Shown piece after piece: positions 1 through 5,930 of a stretch of 6,145 nucleotides of DNA (the first letter of the stretch is position 1; every line of letters begins with the position of its first letter). Origin of the DNA: Pseudomonadota bacterium (GTDB taxonomy: Bacteria > Pseudomonadota > Gammaproteobacteria > Burkholderiales > SG8-39); the NCBI GenBank assembly GCA_021848555.1, contig JAJZUN010000186.1, forward strand, positions 1 to 6,145. The letters run 5' to 3'. The notes beneath the pieces were generated by a model. The model was not told the origin of the DNA and did no database searches. It saw only the letters and a program-made list of their open reading frames with translations. Both the position numbers and the translations under genes were made by a program.

Positions 1-678
1 GCCAAAACCCGCAAGCGAGTGCACGTTGAAATGCTTGAGCAGCTGTTGCCGCGCGGCTGCGTAGTCGAAATGCCATTCGGGCAGGCGCGTCACGGCGGCC
101 GCGGCATTCAGGCCCGAAGCCGGGGCGCGATCGGCGACCAGGATTTCCGCCGGGCGCAGGCGCGTGAGTTCGCCCGCGAGCAGGCGCTGCGGGATTTCGG
201 CCACGCGCAGCTCGCCGCCGGCAAGGCTCAGCCAGGCGAGGCCGGCGCTGTTGTTTTCGGTCGCAAGCGCGAGCAGCAGGTTGTCGGATTTTTCGTCGAG
301 CAGGGCCGAGTCGGTGAGCGTGCCCGGGGTGACGATGCGCGTGACCGCGCGCTCCACCGGCCCCTTGGCGGCATTCGGGTCGCCGATCTGCTCGCAGATC
401 GCTACCGACTCGCCCAGCTTGAGCAGCTTGGCCAGATATTGCTCGACCGCGTGATAGGGCACGCCGGCCATTTTGATCGGCGCGCCGGCGGAGGCGCCGC
501 GCGTGGTCAGCGTGATGTCGAGCAGCCGCGCCGCCTTCTCCGCGTCCTCGTAAAACAGCTCGTAGAAATCCCCCATGCGGTAGAACAGCAGGATGTCCGG
601 ATGCTGCGCTTTCAGGCGCAGGTACTGCTGCATCATCGGGGTGTGGGCGCTGCCCGCGGCGGAATCCGGCTTGTTCAT
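1..678 (-). CDS. mutS: DNA mismatch repair protein MutS, N-terminal part (runs off the left edge)
   Basis: MutS recognises mismatches and small loops in newly replicated DNA and recruits MutL. My translation of the reverse strand gives 226 codons, open to the left edge, out of roughly 850-880 in the family. The start is the ATG at 678. The mismatch-recognition domain is clear: residues 32-40 read FYRMGDFYE, containing the Phe-x-Glu motif (F38, E40) that wedges into the mismatch. It is followed by the well-conserved LTTRG (about 75-79), MAGVPYHA (about 90) and ICEQIGDP (about 113). The connector domain begins near residue 130. No Shine-Dalgarno is visible; a TAGAAT -10-like box ends 7 nt before the ATG, so a leaderless or very short leader is possible. 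hipA ends 64 bp upstream on the same strand with no convincing terminator between them. The first 16 codons are repeated at 2514-2563. Identity is seen in the sequence; expression mode is inferred. Confidence 0.97.
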   Translation of the reverse strand, partial: MNKPDSAAGSAHTPMMQQYLRLKAQHPDILLFYRMGDFYELFYEDAEKAARLLDITLTTRGASAGAPIKMAGVPYHAVEQYLAKLLKLGESVAICEQIGDPNAAKGPVERAVTRIVTPGTLTDSALLDEKSDNLLLALATENNSAGLAWLSLAGGELRVAEIPQRLLAGELTRLRPAEILVADRAPASGLNAAAAVTRLPEWHFDYAAARQQLLKHFNVHSLAGFG

Positions 679-694
679 CGGCGCAATTCTAACC
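629..694 (-). repeat. Direct repeat copy 1: start of the intact mutS
   Basis: This 66-base segment recurs in the same orientation at 2514-2579 with two differences (positions 664 and 673). It covers the first 16 mutS codons plus 16 bases upstream, including the TAGAAT box. At the same offset of 1885 bases, similarity drops for 17 bases (695-711) and then resumes as 13 identical bases (712-724 against 2597-2609). The homologous segment therefore probably reaches about 728, only some 15 bases from the end of hipA. Confidence 0.93.
686..691 (-). promoter_or_regulatory. Possible -10 box of the intact mutS
   Basis: On the minus strand this reads TAGAAT, five of six matches to the sigma70 -10 consensus, and ends 7 nt before the mutS ATG. 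The sequence at the -35 distance (about 709-714, GCTAAA) is poor. The equivalent box in the distal repeat (2571-2576) has a better partner. Transcription from here would give a near-leaderless mRNA. Inference from sequence only. Confidence 0.35.
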
Positions 695-742
695 TGTGTG
701 GCTTTTCGTTTAGCCGGGAATGCGACTGGGGCAATCGATCTG

Positions 743-2008
743 CTATGGCCTTATCCGCAGCAGATCGGAAAGCCCACCCCAATAGCGGTATAGACGGTCG
801 CGCATAATCTCCGGTAGGCCGATTTCCAGAATAATTCCGGGCCACTTTTTCCGGGCGGTTGTCACCGTCTCCTTAACGACGTTCAGTACGAATTTCGGTG
901 GGGCATCCATCCGGCGGGCGAGCCGGTCGAAATGCGATTCATCGATGGATTCAAAACGCTTTTCTCCGCTCAGATTGAGCGCAAGGCTGTCGTTCTGGAC
1001 GTAGTGAATGGTCGACACCAGGTCGTATGCCGGCGATAACCGGGGCGTGACTTTGTCTTGATAGATCACCGACCAGTTTTTGAGATGGGCGTCGCCGTTG
1101 CCGACGAGAACGTTGACGACCAATCGCCGAATGAATTCTGCGAGCTGCTCGAACCGGTTGGGGAAAAGATCGAAGATCAATCTGCCAATGGTATCGTAAT
1201 TGGTCGCCTTGTATTCCTGGTCGCCATAGACGTTAAATACTTGCGCAAAGTCTTCGGCATGGACCCGGCCTTCCTCATTTTCGTTATGGCTGCGGTCATA
1301 ACGTTTGATGGCGTAGGCCCAGGTTTCCCATTGCGGTATCGAGAGGCCGACCATTCCGGCAAGATCAATATCATCGAGTTTCACCAGTTTGACTTCGGGT
1401 GTTTGTATTCCGGCAGCGGCCGCCAGCAGCATCATCGTGTACTCGTTCGCCGGGACGTTCGGATGGGTCGGGTGAGGGGGTTTGACGATCCATTCCTCTT
1501 TGCCATCTTCCAGCGTGAAGCGCCCGCCGCGCTCGATCATCGAGAACTTGAGTTGTGATCCGCCCAGCGAGAATTTGATTAGTGTCTCGTCTGGAACGGC
1601 GTGCGTGGTGCCAGGTCGATAGTTGATGGCGGCCTGCGGCAATTCATCTGCCGGAAGCGCGCGAATTGCGCCGGGCAGGCTCGCGCCCAGGGCCATGAGC
1701 AAGTCGAATTCATGGTCGTGGTGGATCTTCAGTCGCTTGACCATGTATTCCCGCAGCAGGCCTTCGGGCAACAGGTTGCTGAAGAAAGGCGGCAGCTTCA
1801 TCCGGCTCGAATATATTTCCCGCAGCTTGCGCTCGGTCGCTTCCTCGTCGCCCGGCGTATTGAAGGACAAGCTCAGGGTCGGTCTGTAGGGTCCCAGGTC
1901 GATGTAGCTGTCGTCGAAGGCGAACAGGCTCTTCCCGTCCTGAAAGCCGGTGAGGTGGCCGACTGGGACATCGCCCAGCAGTATCTTGAGGACGCGGGCA
2001 TCAGCCAT
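743..2008 (-). CDS. hipA: HipA-family serine/threonine kinase toxin
   Basis: A 421-residue HipA-like protein kinase, close to the 440 residues of E. coli HipA, which phosphorylates glutamyl-tRNA synthetase and causes growth arrest and persistence. Family marks in order: [12 protein letters not shown] (about 72-83) in the N-terminal subdomain; SLGGSQLKF (147-155), matching the loop that carries the autophosphorylated serine; K176 in WIVKPP, the expected ATP lysine; D306 and N311 in NGDAHLKN, the catalytic loop; and D329 in AYD, the metal-binding aspartate. Nothing catalytic is missing, so it looks active. The ATG at 2008 overlaps the end of hipB by 8 nt and has GAGGAG 7 nt upstream (2016-2021). 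The frame is open up to 2104, but that extension lies within hipB in another frame and looks non-native. The target here is unknown; glutamyl-tRNA synthetase is only the E. coli precedent. Lower GC than mutS suggests acquisition. Confidence 0.93.
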   Translation of the reverse strand: MADARVLKILLGDVPVGHLTGFQDGKSLFAFDDSYIDLGPYRPTLSLSFNTPGDEEATERKLREIYSSRMKLPPFFSNLLPEGLLREYMVKRLKIHHDHEFDLLMALGASLPGAIRALPADELPQAAINYRPGTTHAVPDETLIKFSLGGSQLKFSMIERGGRFTLEDGKEEWIVKPPHPTHPNVPANEYTMMLLAAAAGIQTPEVKLVKLDDIDLAGMVGLSIPQWETWAYAIKRYDRSHNENEEGRVHAEDFAQVFNVYGDQEYKATNYDTIGRLIFDLFPNRFEQLAEFIRRLVVNVLVGNGDAHLKNWSVIYQDKVTPRLSPAYDLVSTIHYVQNDSLALNLSGEKRFESIDESHFDRLARRMDAPPKFVLNVVKETVTTARKKWPGIILEIGLPEIMRDRLYRYWGGLSDLLRIRP

Positions 2009-2312
2009 CCGATTGCTCCTCGTCCTTGACCTGGTAGCGATCGAGCAGGGAAGGGGTAGGGGCTGAAGGCGCCGGCCCGCGTTTCGCCTTGAGAAGAGAT
2101 TCAAGCTTTGCGGTGTCCTCCCGCGGAACGGGTATGAGTTCCACGTCCAGCGCCTGGGCCAGCTTTAGCAGGGTTGATAGCGTGACACCTCCCCCGCGCT
2201 CGAAGATCGATACCTGCCGTTGCTGAATGCCGCTGCGGCGCGCAGCATCGATTTGCGACAGGCCTAGGGCAAGCCGGCGCGCTCGTATGGTTTCGTGGAG
2301 ACTCGGTTTCAT
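2001..2312 (-). CDS. hipB: HipB-family Xre-type antitoxin and autorepressor
   Basis: A 103-residue protein with an N-terminal Xre/Cro helix-turn-helix at about residues 6-60 (LGLSQIDAARRSGIQQRQVS is the core) and the ALDVELIPVP segment typical of HipB proteins just after it. The remaining 40 residues form a charged, proline-containing, probably flexible tail, longer than in the 88-residue E. coli HipB. Such tails commonly contact the toxin and are protease targets. HipB binds HipA, neutralises it and represses the shared promoter. It is the first gene of the pair and its stop overlaps the hipA start (ATGGCTGA), implying translational coupling. The ATG at 2312 has no Shine-Dalgarno: the upstream stretch is almost pure A and T and contains a perfect TATAAT ending 7 nt before the start. 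Confidence 0.92.
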   Translation of the reverse strand: MKPSLHETIRARRLALGLSQIDAARRSGIQQRQVSIFERGGGVTLSTLLKLAQALDVELIPVPREDTAKLESLLKAKRGPAPSAPTPSLLDRYQVKDEEQSDG

Positions 2313-2319
2313 TAAATAT

Positions 2320-2347
2320 ATTATAAGGTATATATAGGAACATACAA
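2320..2347 (-). promoter_or_regulatory. Probable hipBA promoter
   Basis: On the minus strand a perfect TATAAT -10 lies at 2320-2325, with a weak TTGTAT at 2342-2347 as -35 (16 bp spacer). Transcription would begin at about 2312-2314, at or within a few bases of the hipB ATG, so the mRNA would be leaderless. An alternative TATAAA box at 2352-2357 would give a leader of about 30 nt but has no good -35. Prediction by eye. Confidence 0.55.
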
Positions 2348-2357
2348 TACCTTTATA
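2322..2357. promoter_or_regulatory. Candidate HipB operator (inverted repeat)
   Basis: AAGGTAT at 2325-2331 and its exact reverse complement ATACCTT at 2347-2353 are separated by 15 bp. The symmetry extends outward to TATAAGGTAT and ATACCTTTATA with one extra T. The arms overlap the predicted -10 and -35 boxes, the expected place for an autorepressor. E. coli HipB uses TATCC-N8-GGATA operators; this one is different but similarly AT-rich and palindromic. Assignment to HipB is inferred from position. Confidence 0.5.
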
Positions 2358-2513
2358 TACATAAAAGTGCTCGGTTCAGCTTTTGACCGCTGTTGCGCCA
2401 AATAGAACCGATATGCTCCACCTTGCTGTCCTTTTACAGTTAAGTGTAGGTGGCAGTGTAGGTCATCGACCAATACGCCCGAAAACCGAATGCCTGCGCG
2501 GATTTGACACCCA
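2358..2513. other. Intergenic stretch with no recognised gene
   Basis: Between the hipB control region and the distal mutS fragment I see no convincing gene on either strand. The only visible structure is a short tandem pair, AGTGTAGGT at 2443-2451 and 2455-2463 (12-base period), followed by a small hairpin GGTC-atc-GACC at 2461-2471. On the minus strand an open frame continues through it from the mutS fragment (see 2321-2563). It may be a scar of the event that introduced hipBA. Confidence 0.5.
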
Positions 2514-2579
2514 TGCATCATCGGGGTGTGGGCGCTGCCCGCGGCGGAGTCCGGCTTATTCATCGGCGCAATTCTAACC
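2514..2579 (-). repeat. Direct repeat copy 2: duplicated mutS 5' end
   Basis: This matches 629-694 in the same orientation at 64 of 66 bases. The two differences fall at third codon positions of mutS codons 2 (AAC/AAT) and 5 (GAT/GAC) and are silent. Homology stops abruptly at 2513/2514 on the hipB side. On the other side it becomes patchy, with a further 13-base identity at 2597-2609. The repeats flank hipBA on both sides. Confidence 0.93.
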
Positions 2580-2597
2580 CGGGACGCGCGGCGCCAA
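2571..2597 (-). promoter_or_regulatory. Possible relic mutS promoter pointing at hipBA
   Basis: On the minus strand TTGGCG (2592-2597, four of six matches to the -35 consensus) and TAGAAT (2571-2576) are separated by 15 bp, a short but possible spacing. If active it would transcribe the mutS fragment and then hipB and hipA. The corresponding upstream sequence of the intact mutS has diverged and lacks the TTGGCG. Low-confidence prediction. Confidence 0.3.
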
Positions 2598-2665
2598 GCC
2601 GGGAATGCGCCTGCAGACGAATTCCCAGCTTGCGCGCCCAGGTTATGCGCCCGCGATTGCGGCTG

Positions 2666-2695
2666 TTGACAAGGAACGAAAGTTCCACGTATAGT
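2666..2695 (+). promoter_or_regulatory. Probable promoter of the rpiR-carbamoylase operon with operator in the spacer
   Basis: A perfect TTGACA (2666-2671) and TATAGT (2690-2695) are separated by 18 bp. The spacer contains a perfect palindrome, GGAAC-gaaa-GTTCC (2673-2686), placed where a bound regulator would block RNA polymerase. A start near 2702 would leave a leader of about 46 nt. A looser inverted pair, AATCGT (2697-2702) and ACGATT (2728-2733), lies downstream. The adjacent RpiR-family protein is the obvious candidate ligand of the palindrome; this is inferred. Confidence 0.65.
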
Positions 2696-2748
2696 TAATC
2701 GTGAAACTGCTGTAACCTAACGTGTAAACGATTCGGCCGGGCTCTTTC

Positions 2749-3627
2749 ATGCGCCGGTCCGATGGCTACGGGGAGCCGCCCGAGTTGAGTCTGCGCGAAC
2801 TGATACTTGCGTCCTACGCCGAGCTGGTGCCGTCAGAGCGCAAGCTCGCGGATGTCGTCATGCAGCGCCGGACCGATCTTGCAAGCTATTCGGCTACCGA
2901 ACTGGCACGGTTCGCGGGGGTGTCGAAGGCCACTGCGGCGCGGTTTTTCCGCCGCCTCGGCTATGCAAGCTTCAGTCAGTTCCGTTCGGATGTTCGGGCC
3001 AATCCTCCCGCTGAATCGCCGTTGTACAAGCTCGAGGATATCGCCAAGTTGGCCGGCAATGGTTCAGGCCTAGCGCGCCATTTCTCGATCGATGCGCAGA
3101 ACCTCGCCACCACTCTCCAAGGTCTGAGTCACGACGACATCAAGGCTGCAGTGACCGTGCTGAAAGGCGCGCAGCGCGTGTGGATCGTCGGCTACCGCAA
3201 CGGCTACGCCACGGCGTTCTACGCCCATGCATTGTTCTCGCATGCAAAGTCGAATGTTTTCCTGCTTAACGACGCAGCCGCCAAGGTCGCCGATTTGATG
3301 GCAGATGTGGGCGACAGGGACGTTCTTTTCGTCGTCGATTTCCGGCGGCGGATCAGGCTGCTCGGGCAGGTCGTCAGCGTCGCCAGGGAAGCCGGCGCCA
3401 AAATCGTGTTGCTCACCTACTCGCCGGTTTCGGTCCTGGCGCGACCGGCCGATGTCATCCTCGGCTGCGTGACCGGCGGATCGGCGGTGTTCGATTCCTA
3501 TGTGGCTCCGATGAGCATCGTCAATTATCTCGCGGCATCTCTGGTCGCGGCGATGCGACCCGGCGCACGCAAGCGCATGGAACGCATCGAACGCATCCAC
3601 GAAGTCCTCGCCGACATAGAGGACTGA
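2749..3627 (+). CDS. RpiR/MurR-family transcriptional regulator
   Basis: A 292-residue regulator with the two-part RpiR layout. The N-terminal helix-turn-helix is at about residues 14-90, with the family hallmark YSATELARFAGVSKATAARF (47-66) followed by RRLGYASFSQFR. The C-terminal SIS domain spans about 125-265, with strands VWIVGY (144-149), DVLFVVDF (191-198) and KIVLLTY (218-224). SIS domains usually bind phosphosugars through a G-x-G-x-S type loop; here the loop reads GYRNGYATAF (148-157), lacking the usual serine, so a non-sugar ligand is plausible. The ATG at 2749 is the only ATG, GTG or TTG after the in-frame TAA at 2725-2727 until well inside the HTH; its Shine-Dalgarno is weak. It heads four co-directional genes and probably controls them and itself. 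Family is certain; ligand and targets are inferred. Confidence 0.9.
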   Translation: MRRSDGYGEPPELSLRELILASYAELVPSERKLADVVMQRRTDLASYSATELARFAGVSKATAARFFRRLGYASFSQFRSDVRANPPAESPLYKLEDIAKLAGNGSGLARHFSIDAQNLATTLQGLSHDDIKAAVTVLKGAQRVWIVGYRNGYATAFYAHALFSHAKSNVFLLNDAAAKVADLMADVGDRDVLFVVDFRRRIRLLGQVVSVAREAGAKIVLLTYSPVSVLARPADVILGCVTGGSAVFDSYVAPMSIVNYLAASLVAAMRPGARKRMERIERIHEVLADIED

Positions 3628-3631
3628 ACCC

Positions 3632-3700
3632 GTGCAAAAGATGAACCAGACCAAGCGGTGGTTCGCGAAGGAAGCTGGAAATGGCGCATATGGATATTAA
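3632..3700 (+). other. Possible short leader ORF between regulator and amidohydrolase
   Basis: A 22-codon frame opens with GTG at 3632 (internal ATG at 3641) and ends with TAA at 3698-3700, overlapping the first 20 bases of the amidohydrolase. GAGGA at 3619-3623 is suitably spaced (8 nt) before the GTG. It could couple translation across the 53-bp gap, or arise by chance. No similarity recognised. Confidence 0.2.
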
Positions 3701-4922
3701 CGGCGAGCGGCTGCTCGCCTCGTTGCAGGAACTCGGCCGAATCGGCGCGCTGGAAGGCGGCGGCGTATGCCGGCTGGCGCTCAGCGACGAAGACAAGGCC
3801 GGGCGGGACTGGGTGGTGGCGCAGATGAAAGCGCTGGGGATGAGCGTGAGCGTGGATGGCATCGGCAATGTCGTCGGCGTCTATGGCGGGCGGGAAGCCG
3901 TTCTGCCGGTCATGGCGGGCTCGCACATCGACACGGTACGCACCGGCGGACTTTACGACGGCAACTACGGTGTCCTGGCGGGACTGGAAGTGGTGCGCAC
4001 TCTCAGGGATGCGGGTATGCGCACGCGCAAGCCGCTCGCGGTGGCGTTCTTCACCAACGAGGAAGGTTCGCGCTTCGCGCCCGACATGATGGGCAGCCTC
4101 GTTTTTCAGGGCGATCTGCCGCTCGGGGCGGCGCTGGATACGAAAGGGATCGACGGCACGACGGTGCGGGAAAACCTGGAGCGCATCGGTTACCGCGGAT
4201 CGGCGCCGACGGGCGCGATGAAGGTGGACAGCTATGTCGAGCTGCACATCGAACAGGGTCCCGTGCTCGACATCGAAAAGACCACGATAGGCGCGGTGGA
4301 AGGTGTGCAGGGGATTTCGTGGACCGAGTTCACGATCTCCGGCGTTTCCAATCATGCGGGAACGACGCCGATGCGCTTGCGCCACGACGCCGGCCTTGTC
4401 GCCGCGCGCGTCGCCTGCTTCGCGCGCGAGCTGGCGAGAGAACTGGGCGGCGACCAGGTGGCGACAGTCGGCTCCATGAGCCTGTTTCCTAATCTCGTCA
4501 ATGTGATTGCGAACCGCGTCGTGTTCACGGTGGACCTGCGCAATACCGACGAAGCGATCCTGAAATCGGCCGAGCAGCGCCTGTGGGCTTTCGCCGACGA
4601 GGCGGTCGCCGCGGAGGGTGTGAACATCTCGCGCCGGTCGCTCGCGCGCTTCGAACCGGTCGCTTTTCACCCCGAATTGGTAAACCTGGTCGAAAAGACG
4701 GCGCGCGACTTGGGGTTCCCGGTCAGGCGTCTTCCCAGCGGCGCCGGACACGATGCGCAGATACTCGCGCGCAACTGCCCGGCGGCGATGATCTTCGTCC
4801 CCAGCGTGGCCGGCCTGAGCCATAACGTGCGCGAGCATACCGAAGCGGGCGATCTGATAGCGGGGGCAAGGGTGCTGTTTCGCGTTCTTATGCAGTTGGC
4901 CGATCGACAACCAGTCCGATAA
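3681..4922 (+). CDS. M20-family Zn-dependent amidohydrolase, N-carbamoyl-L-amino-acid hydrolase / ureidopropionase / allantoate type
   Basis: A 413-residue cytoplasmic metalloenzyme of the hydantoinase/carbamoylase group, which hydrolyses N-carbamoyl groups to an amino acid, CO2 and ammonia. Typical family members are about 400-420 residues. Probable metal ligands: H82 in GSHIDTV, D93 in LYDGNYG, E128 in TNEEGSRF, H189 in ELHIEQG, and a C-terminal His in GLSHNVREHT (H381 most likely). SNHAGTTPM (223-231) supplies the dimerisation-domain His (H225), and GAGHDAQ (354-360) is also typical. The set is complete, so activity is expected. The ATG at 3681 has AAGGAAG 6 nt upstream (3668-3674). It lies 53 bp after the regulator and 18 bp before the next carbamoylase-like gene. 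Sequence alone does not separate L-carbamoylase, beta-ureidopropionase and allantoate amidohydrolase; the D-carbamoylase neighbour favours an N-carbamoyl amino acid. Confidence 0.9.
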   Translation: MAHMDINGERLLASLQELGRIGALEGGGVCRLALSDEDKAGRDWVVAQMKALGMSVSVDGIGNVVGVYGGREAVLPVMAGSHIDTVRTGGLYDGNYGVLAGLEVVRTLRDAGMRTRKPLAVAFFTNEEGSRFAPDMMGSLVFQGDLPLGAALDTKGIDGTTVRENLERIGYRGSAPTGAMKVDSYVELHIEQGPVLDIEKTTIGAVEGVQGISWTEFTISGVSNHAGTTPMRLRHDAGLVAARVACFARELARELGGDQVATVGSMSLFPNLVNVIANRVVFTVDLRNTDEAILKSAEQRLWAFADEAVAAEGVNISRRSLARFEPVAFHPELVNLVEKTARDLGFPVRRLPSGAGHDAQILARNCPAAMIFVPSVAGLSHNVREHTEAGDLIAGARVLFRVLMQLADRQPVR

Positions 4923-4940
4923 GGACTCAAAGGAACTTCA

Positions 4941-5903
4941 GTGGCAAGGTTTGTAAACATTGCGATCGGCCAGCTCGGTCCGATCGCCCGCAGCGAAACG
5001 CGGCCGCAGGTGGTGGTGCGCCTGAAAGCCTTGATGCACCAGGCCAGTGCCATGGGTTGCGAGCTGATCGTCTATCCCGAACTCGCGCTGACGACCTTCT
5101 TCCCGCGTTGGTACATGGCCGAGCAGGCCGAAATCGACAGCTTTTTCGAGCGCGAAATGCCCGGCCCGGAAACGCAGCCGCTGTTCGATCTGGCGCGCGA
5201 GCTGGGCATCGGCTTCTGCCTCGGCTACGCCGAACTGTCGCTGGAGCAGGGGCGGACGCGCCGCTACAACACTTCCATCCTGGTAGACCGTGCGGGTGCC
5301 ATCGTTGCCAAATACCGCAAGGTGCATCTCCCGGGGCACGCCGAGCACGAGCCCTGGCGCCGGTTCCAGCACCTGGAGAAGCGTTACTTCGAGCCGGGCG
5401 ACGGCTTCGGCGTGGTCCAGGCGTTCGGCGGCGTCCTCGGCATGGCCATCTGCAACGACCGCCGCTGGCCCGAAACCTATCGCGTCATGGGGCTGCAGGG
5501 GGTGGAGATGATCCTGATCGGCTACAACACGCCGGTGCACAATCCGCCGGCGCCCGAGCACGACGATCTTTCGCTGTTCCACAATCAACTTGTATTGCAG
5601 GCCGGGGCCTATCAGAACGGCACCTGGGTCGTGGCTGTGGCCAAGGCGGGGATCGAGGAAGGCGTGGACCAGATCGGGGGGAGTTGCATCGTCGCACCCT
5701 CGGGTGAGATCGTCGCCGCCTGTACCACCAAGGGCGACGAAATCGCGCTCGCCCGGTGCGATCTCGATCTGTGCAATTCGTACAAGCGCACCACTTTCAA
5801 TTTCGACGTGCATCGGCAGCCATCCGCCTACGGGATGATCGTCGAGAGAAAAGGCGTGCGCCTGAAGGCGGATGGCACGCTACTTGCTGTACCGGAGGCT
5901 TGA
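4941..5903 (+). CDS. Nitrilase-superfamily N-carbamoyl-D-amino-acid hydrolase (D-carbamoylase)
   Basis: A 320-residue carbon-nitrogen hydrolase that would convert N-carbamoyl-D-amino acids to D-amino acids, CO2 and ammonia. The Glu-Lys-Cys triad is complete: E47 in YPELALTTFFPRW, K127 in KYRKVHLPGH and C171 in ICNDRRWPE. These positions match the Agrobacterium D-carbamoylase as I remember it. H129, H144 (QHLEKRYFEPG) and R174/R175, which shape its substrate and carboxylate pocket, are also kept, as are GYNTP and HNPP further on. This makes D-carbamoylase more likely than a general nitrilase or beta-ureidopropionase. It has about 15 extra C-terminal residues relative to the usual 304. The start is GTG at 4941, with AAAGGA 6 nt upstream (4929-4934). 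It sits 18 bp after the M20 enzyme and 27 bp before the ABC binding protein, so one transcript is likely. Confidence 0.92.
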   Translation: MARFVNIAIGQLGPIARSETRPQVVVRLKALMHQASAMGCELIVYPELALTTFFPRWYMAEQAEIDSFFEREMPGPETQPLFDLARELGIGFCLGYAELSLEQGRTRRYNTSILVDRAGAIVAKYRKVHLPGHAEHEPWRRFQHLEKRYFEPGDGFGVVQAFGGVLGMAICNDRRWPETYRVMGLQGVEMILIGYNTPVHNPPAPEHDDLSLFHNQLVLQAGAYQNGTWVVAVAKAGIEEGVDQIGGSCIVAPSGEIVAACTTKGDEIALARCDLDLCNSYKRTTFNFDVHRQPSAYGMIVERKGVRLKADGTLLAVPEA

Positions 5904-5930
5904 CCATTTTGTCAGAAAAGGAGCATGACC

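Larger units (their letters stand above)
2321..2563 (-). pseudogene. mutS 5' fragment fused to unrelated sequence (80-codon chimeric ORF)
   Basis: The ATG at 2563 begins a frame whose first 16 residues are identical to those of MutS ([16 protein letters not shown]). From base 2513 downward the MutS similarity ends and the remaining 64 residues resemble nothing I recognise. The frame ends with TAA at 2321-2323, eight bases before the hipB ATG. It lacks the MutS domains and cannot repair DNA. It is best read as a truncated mutS copy, but because it keeps the mutS start and -10 box it could be transcribed toward hipB, acting as a leader ORF. The fragment is clear; any expression is speculative. 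Confidence 0.75.

Noticed and set aside
700..715. GGCT/AGCC hairpin between hipA and mutS as a terminator
   Set aside because: Only a 4-bp stem with an 8-base loop and no T-run follows on the minus strand, so it should not terminate transcription.
19..807. 262-codon plus-strand open frame opposite mutS
   Set aside because: The opposite strand encodes MutS with its Phe-x-Glu motif; this frame has no recognisable features and crosses the mutS start and hipA end.
2009..2104. N-terminal extension of hipA by 32 codons to an ATG at 2104
   Set aside because: It overlaps hipB in another frame and is arginine/serine-rich and unlike HipA. The ATG at 2008 has a strong Shine-Dalgarno and starts directly in the HipA fold.
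629..2579. The flanking repeats as ends of an insertion sequence or transposon
   Set aside because: They are direct, not inverted, consist of mutS coding sequence, and no transposase lies between them.
2504..2698. 64-codon plus-strand open frame across the mutS fragment
   Set aside because: It crosses the predicted rpiR promoter, is antisense to the repeat, and resembles no known protein.
3525..4910. 461-codon open frame on the minus strand opposite the regulator end and the amidohydrolase
   Set aside because: It lies antisense to a clear M20 enzyme with all its motifs. The translation is rich in Arg, His, Ala and Asp with no recognisable domain, the usual shadow in GC-rich codon usage.
4938..5813. 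291-codon minus-strand open frame opposite the D-carbamoylase
   Set aside because: Antisense shadow of a gene with an intact catalytic triad; no domain and low-complexity composition.
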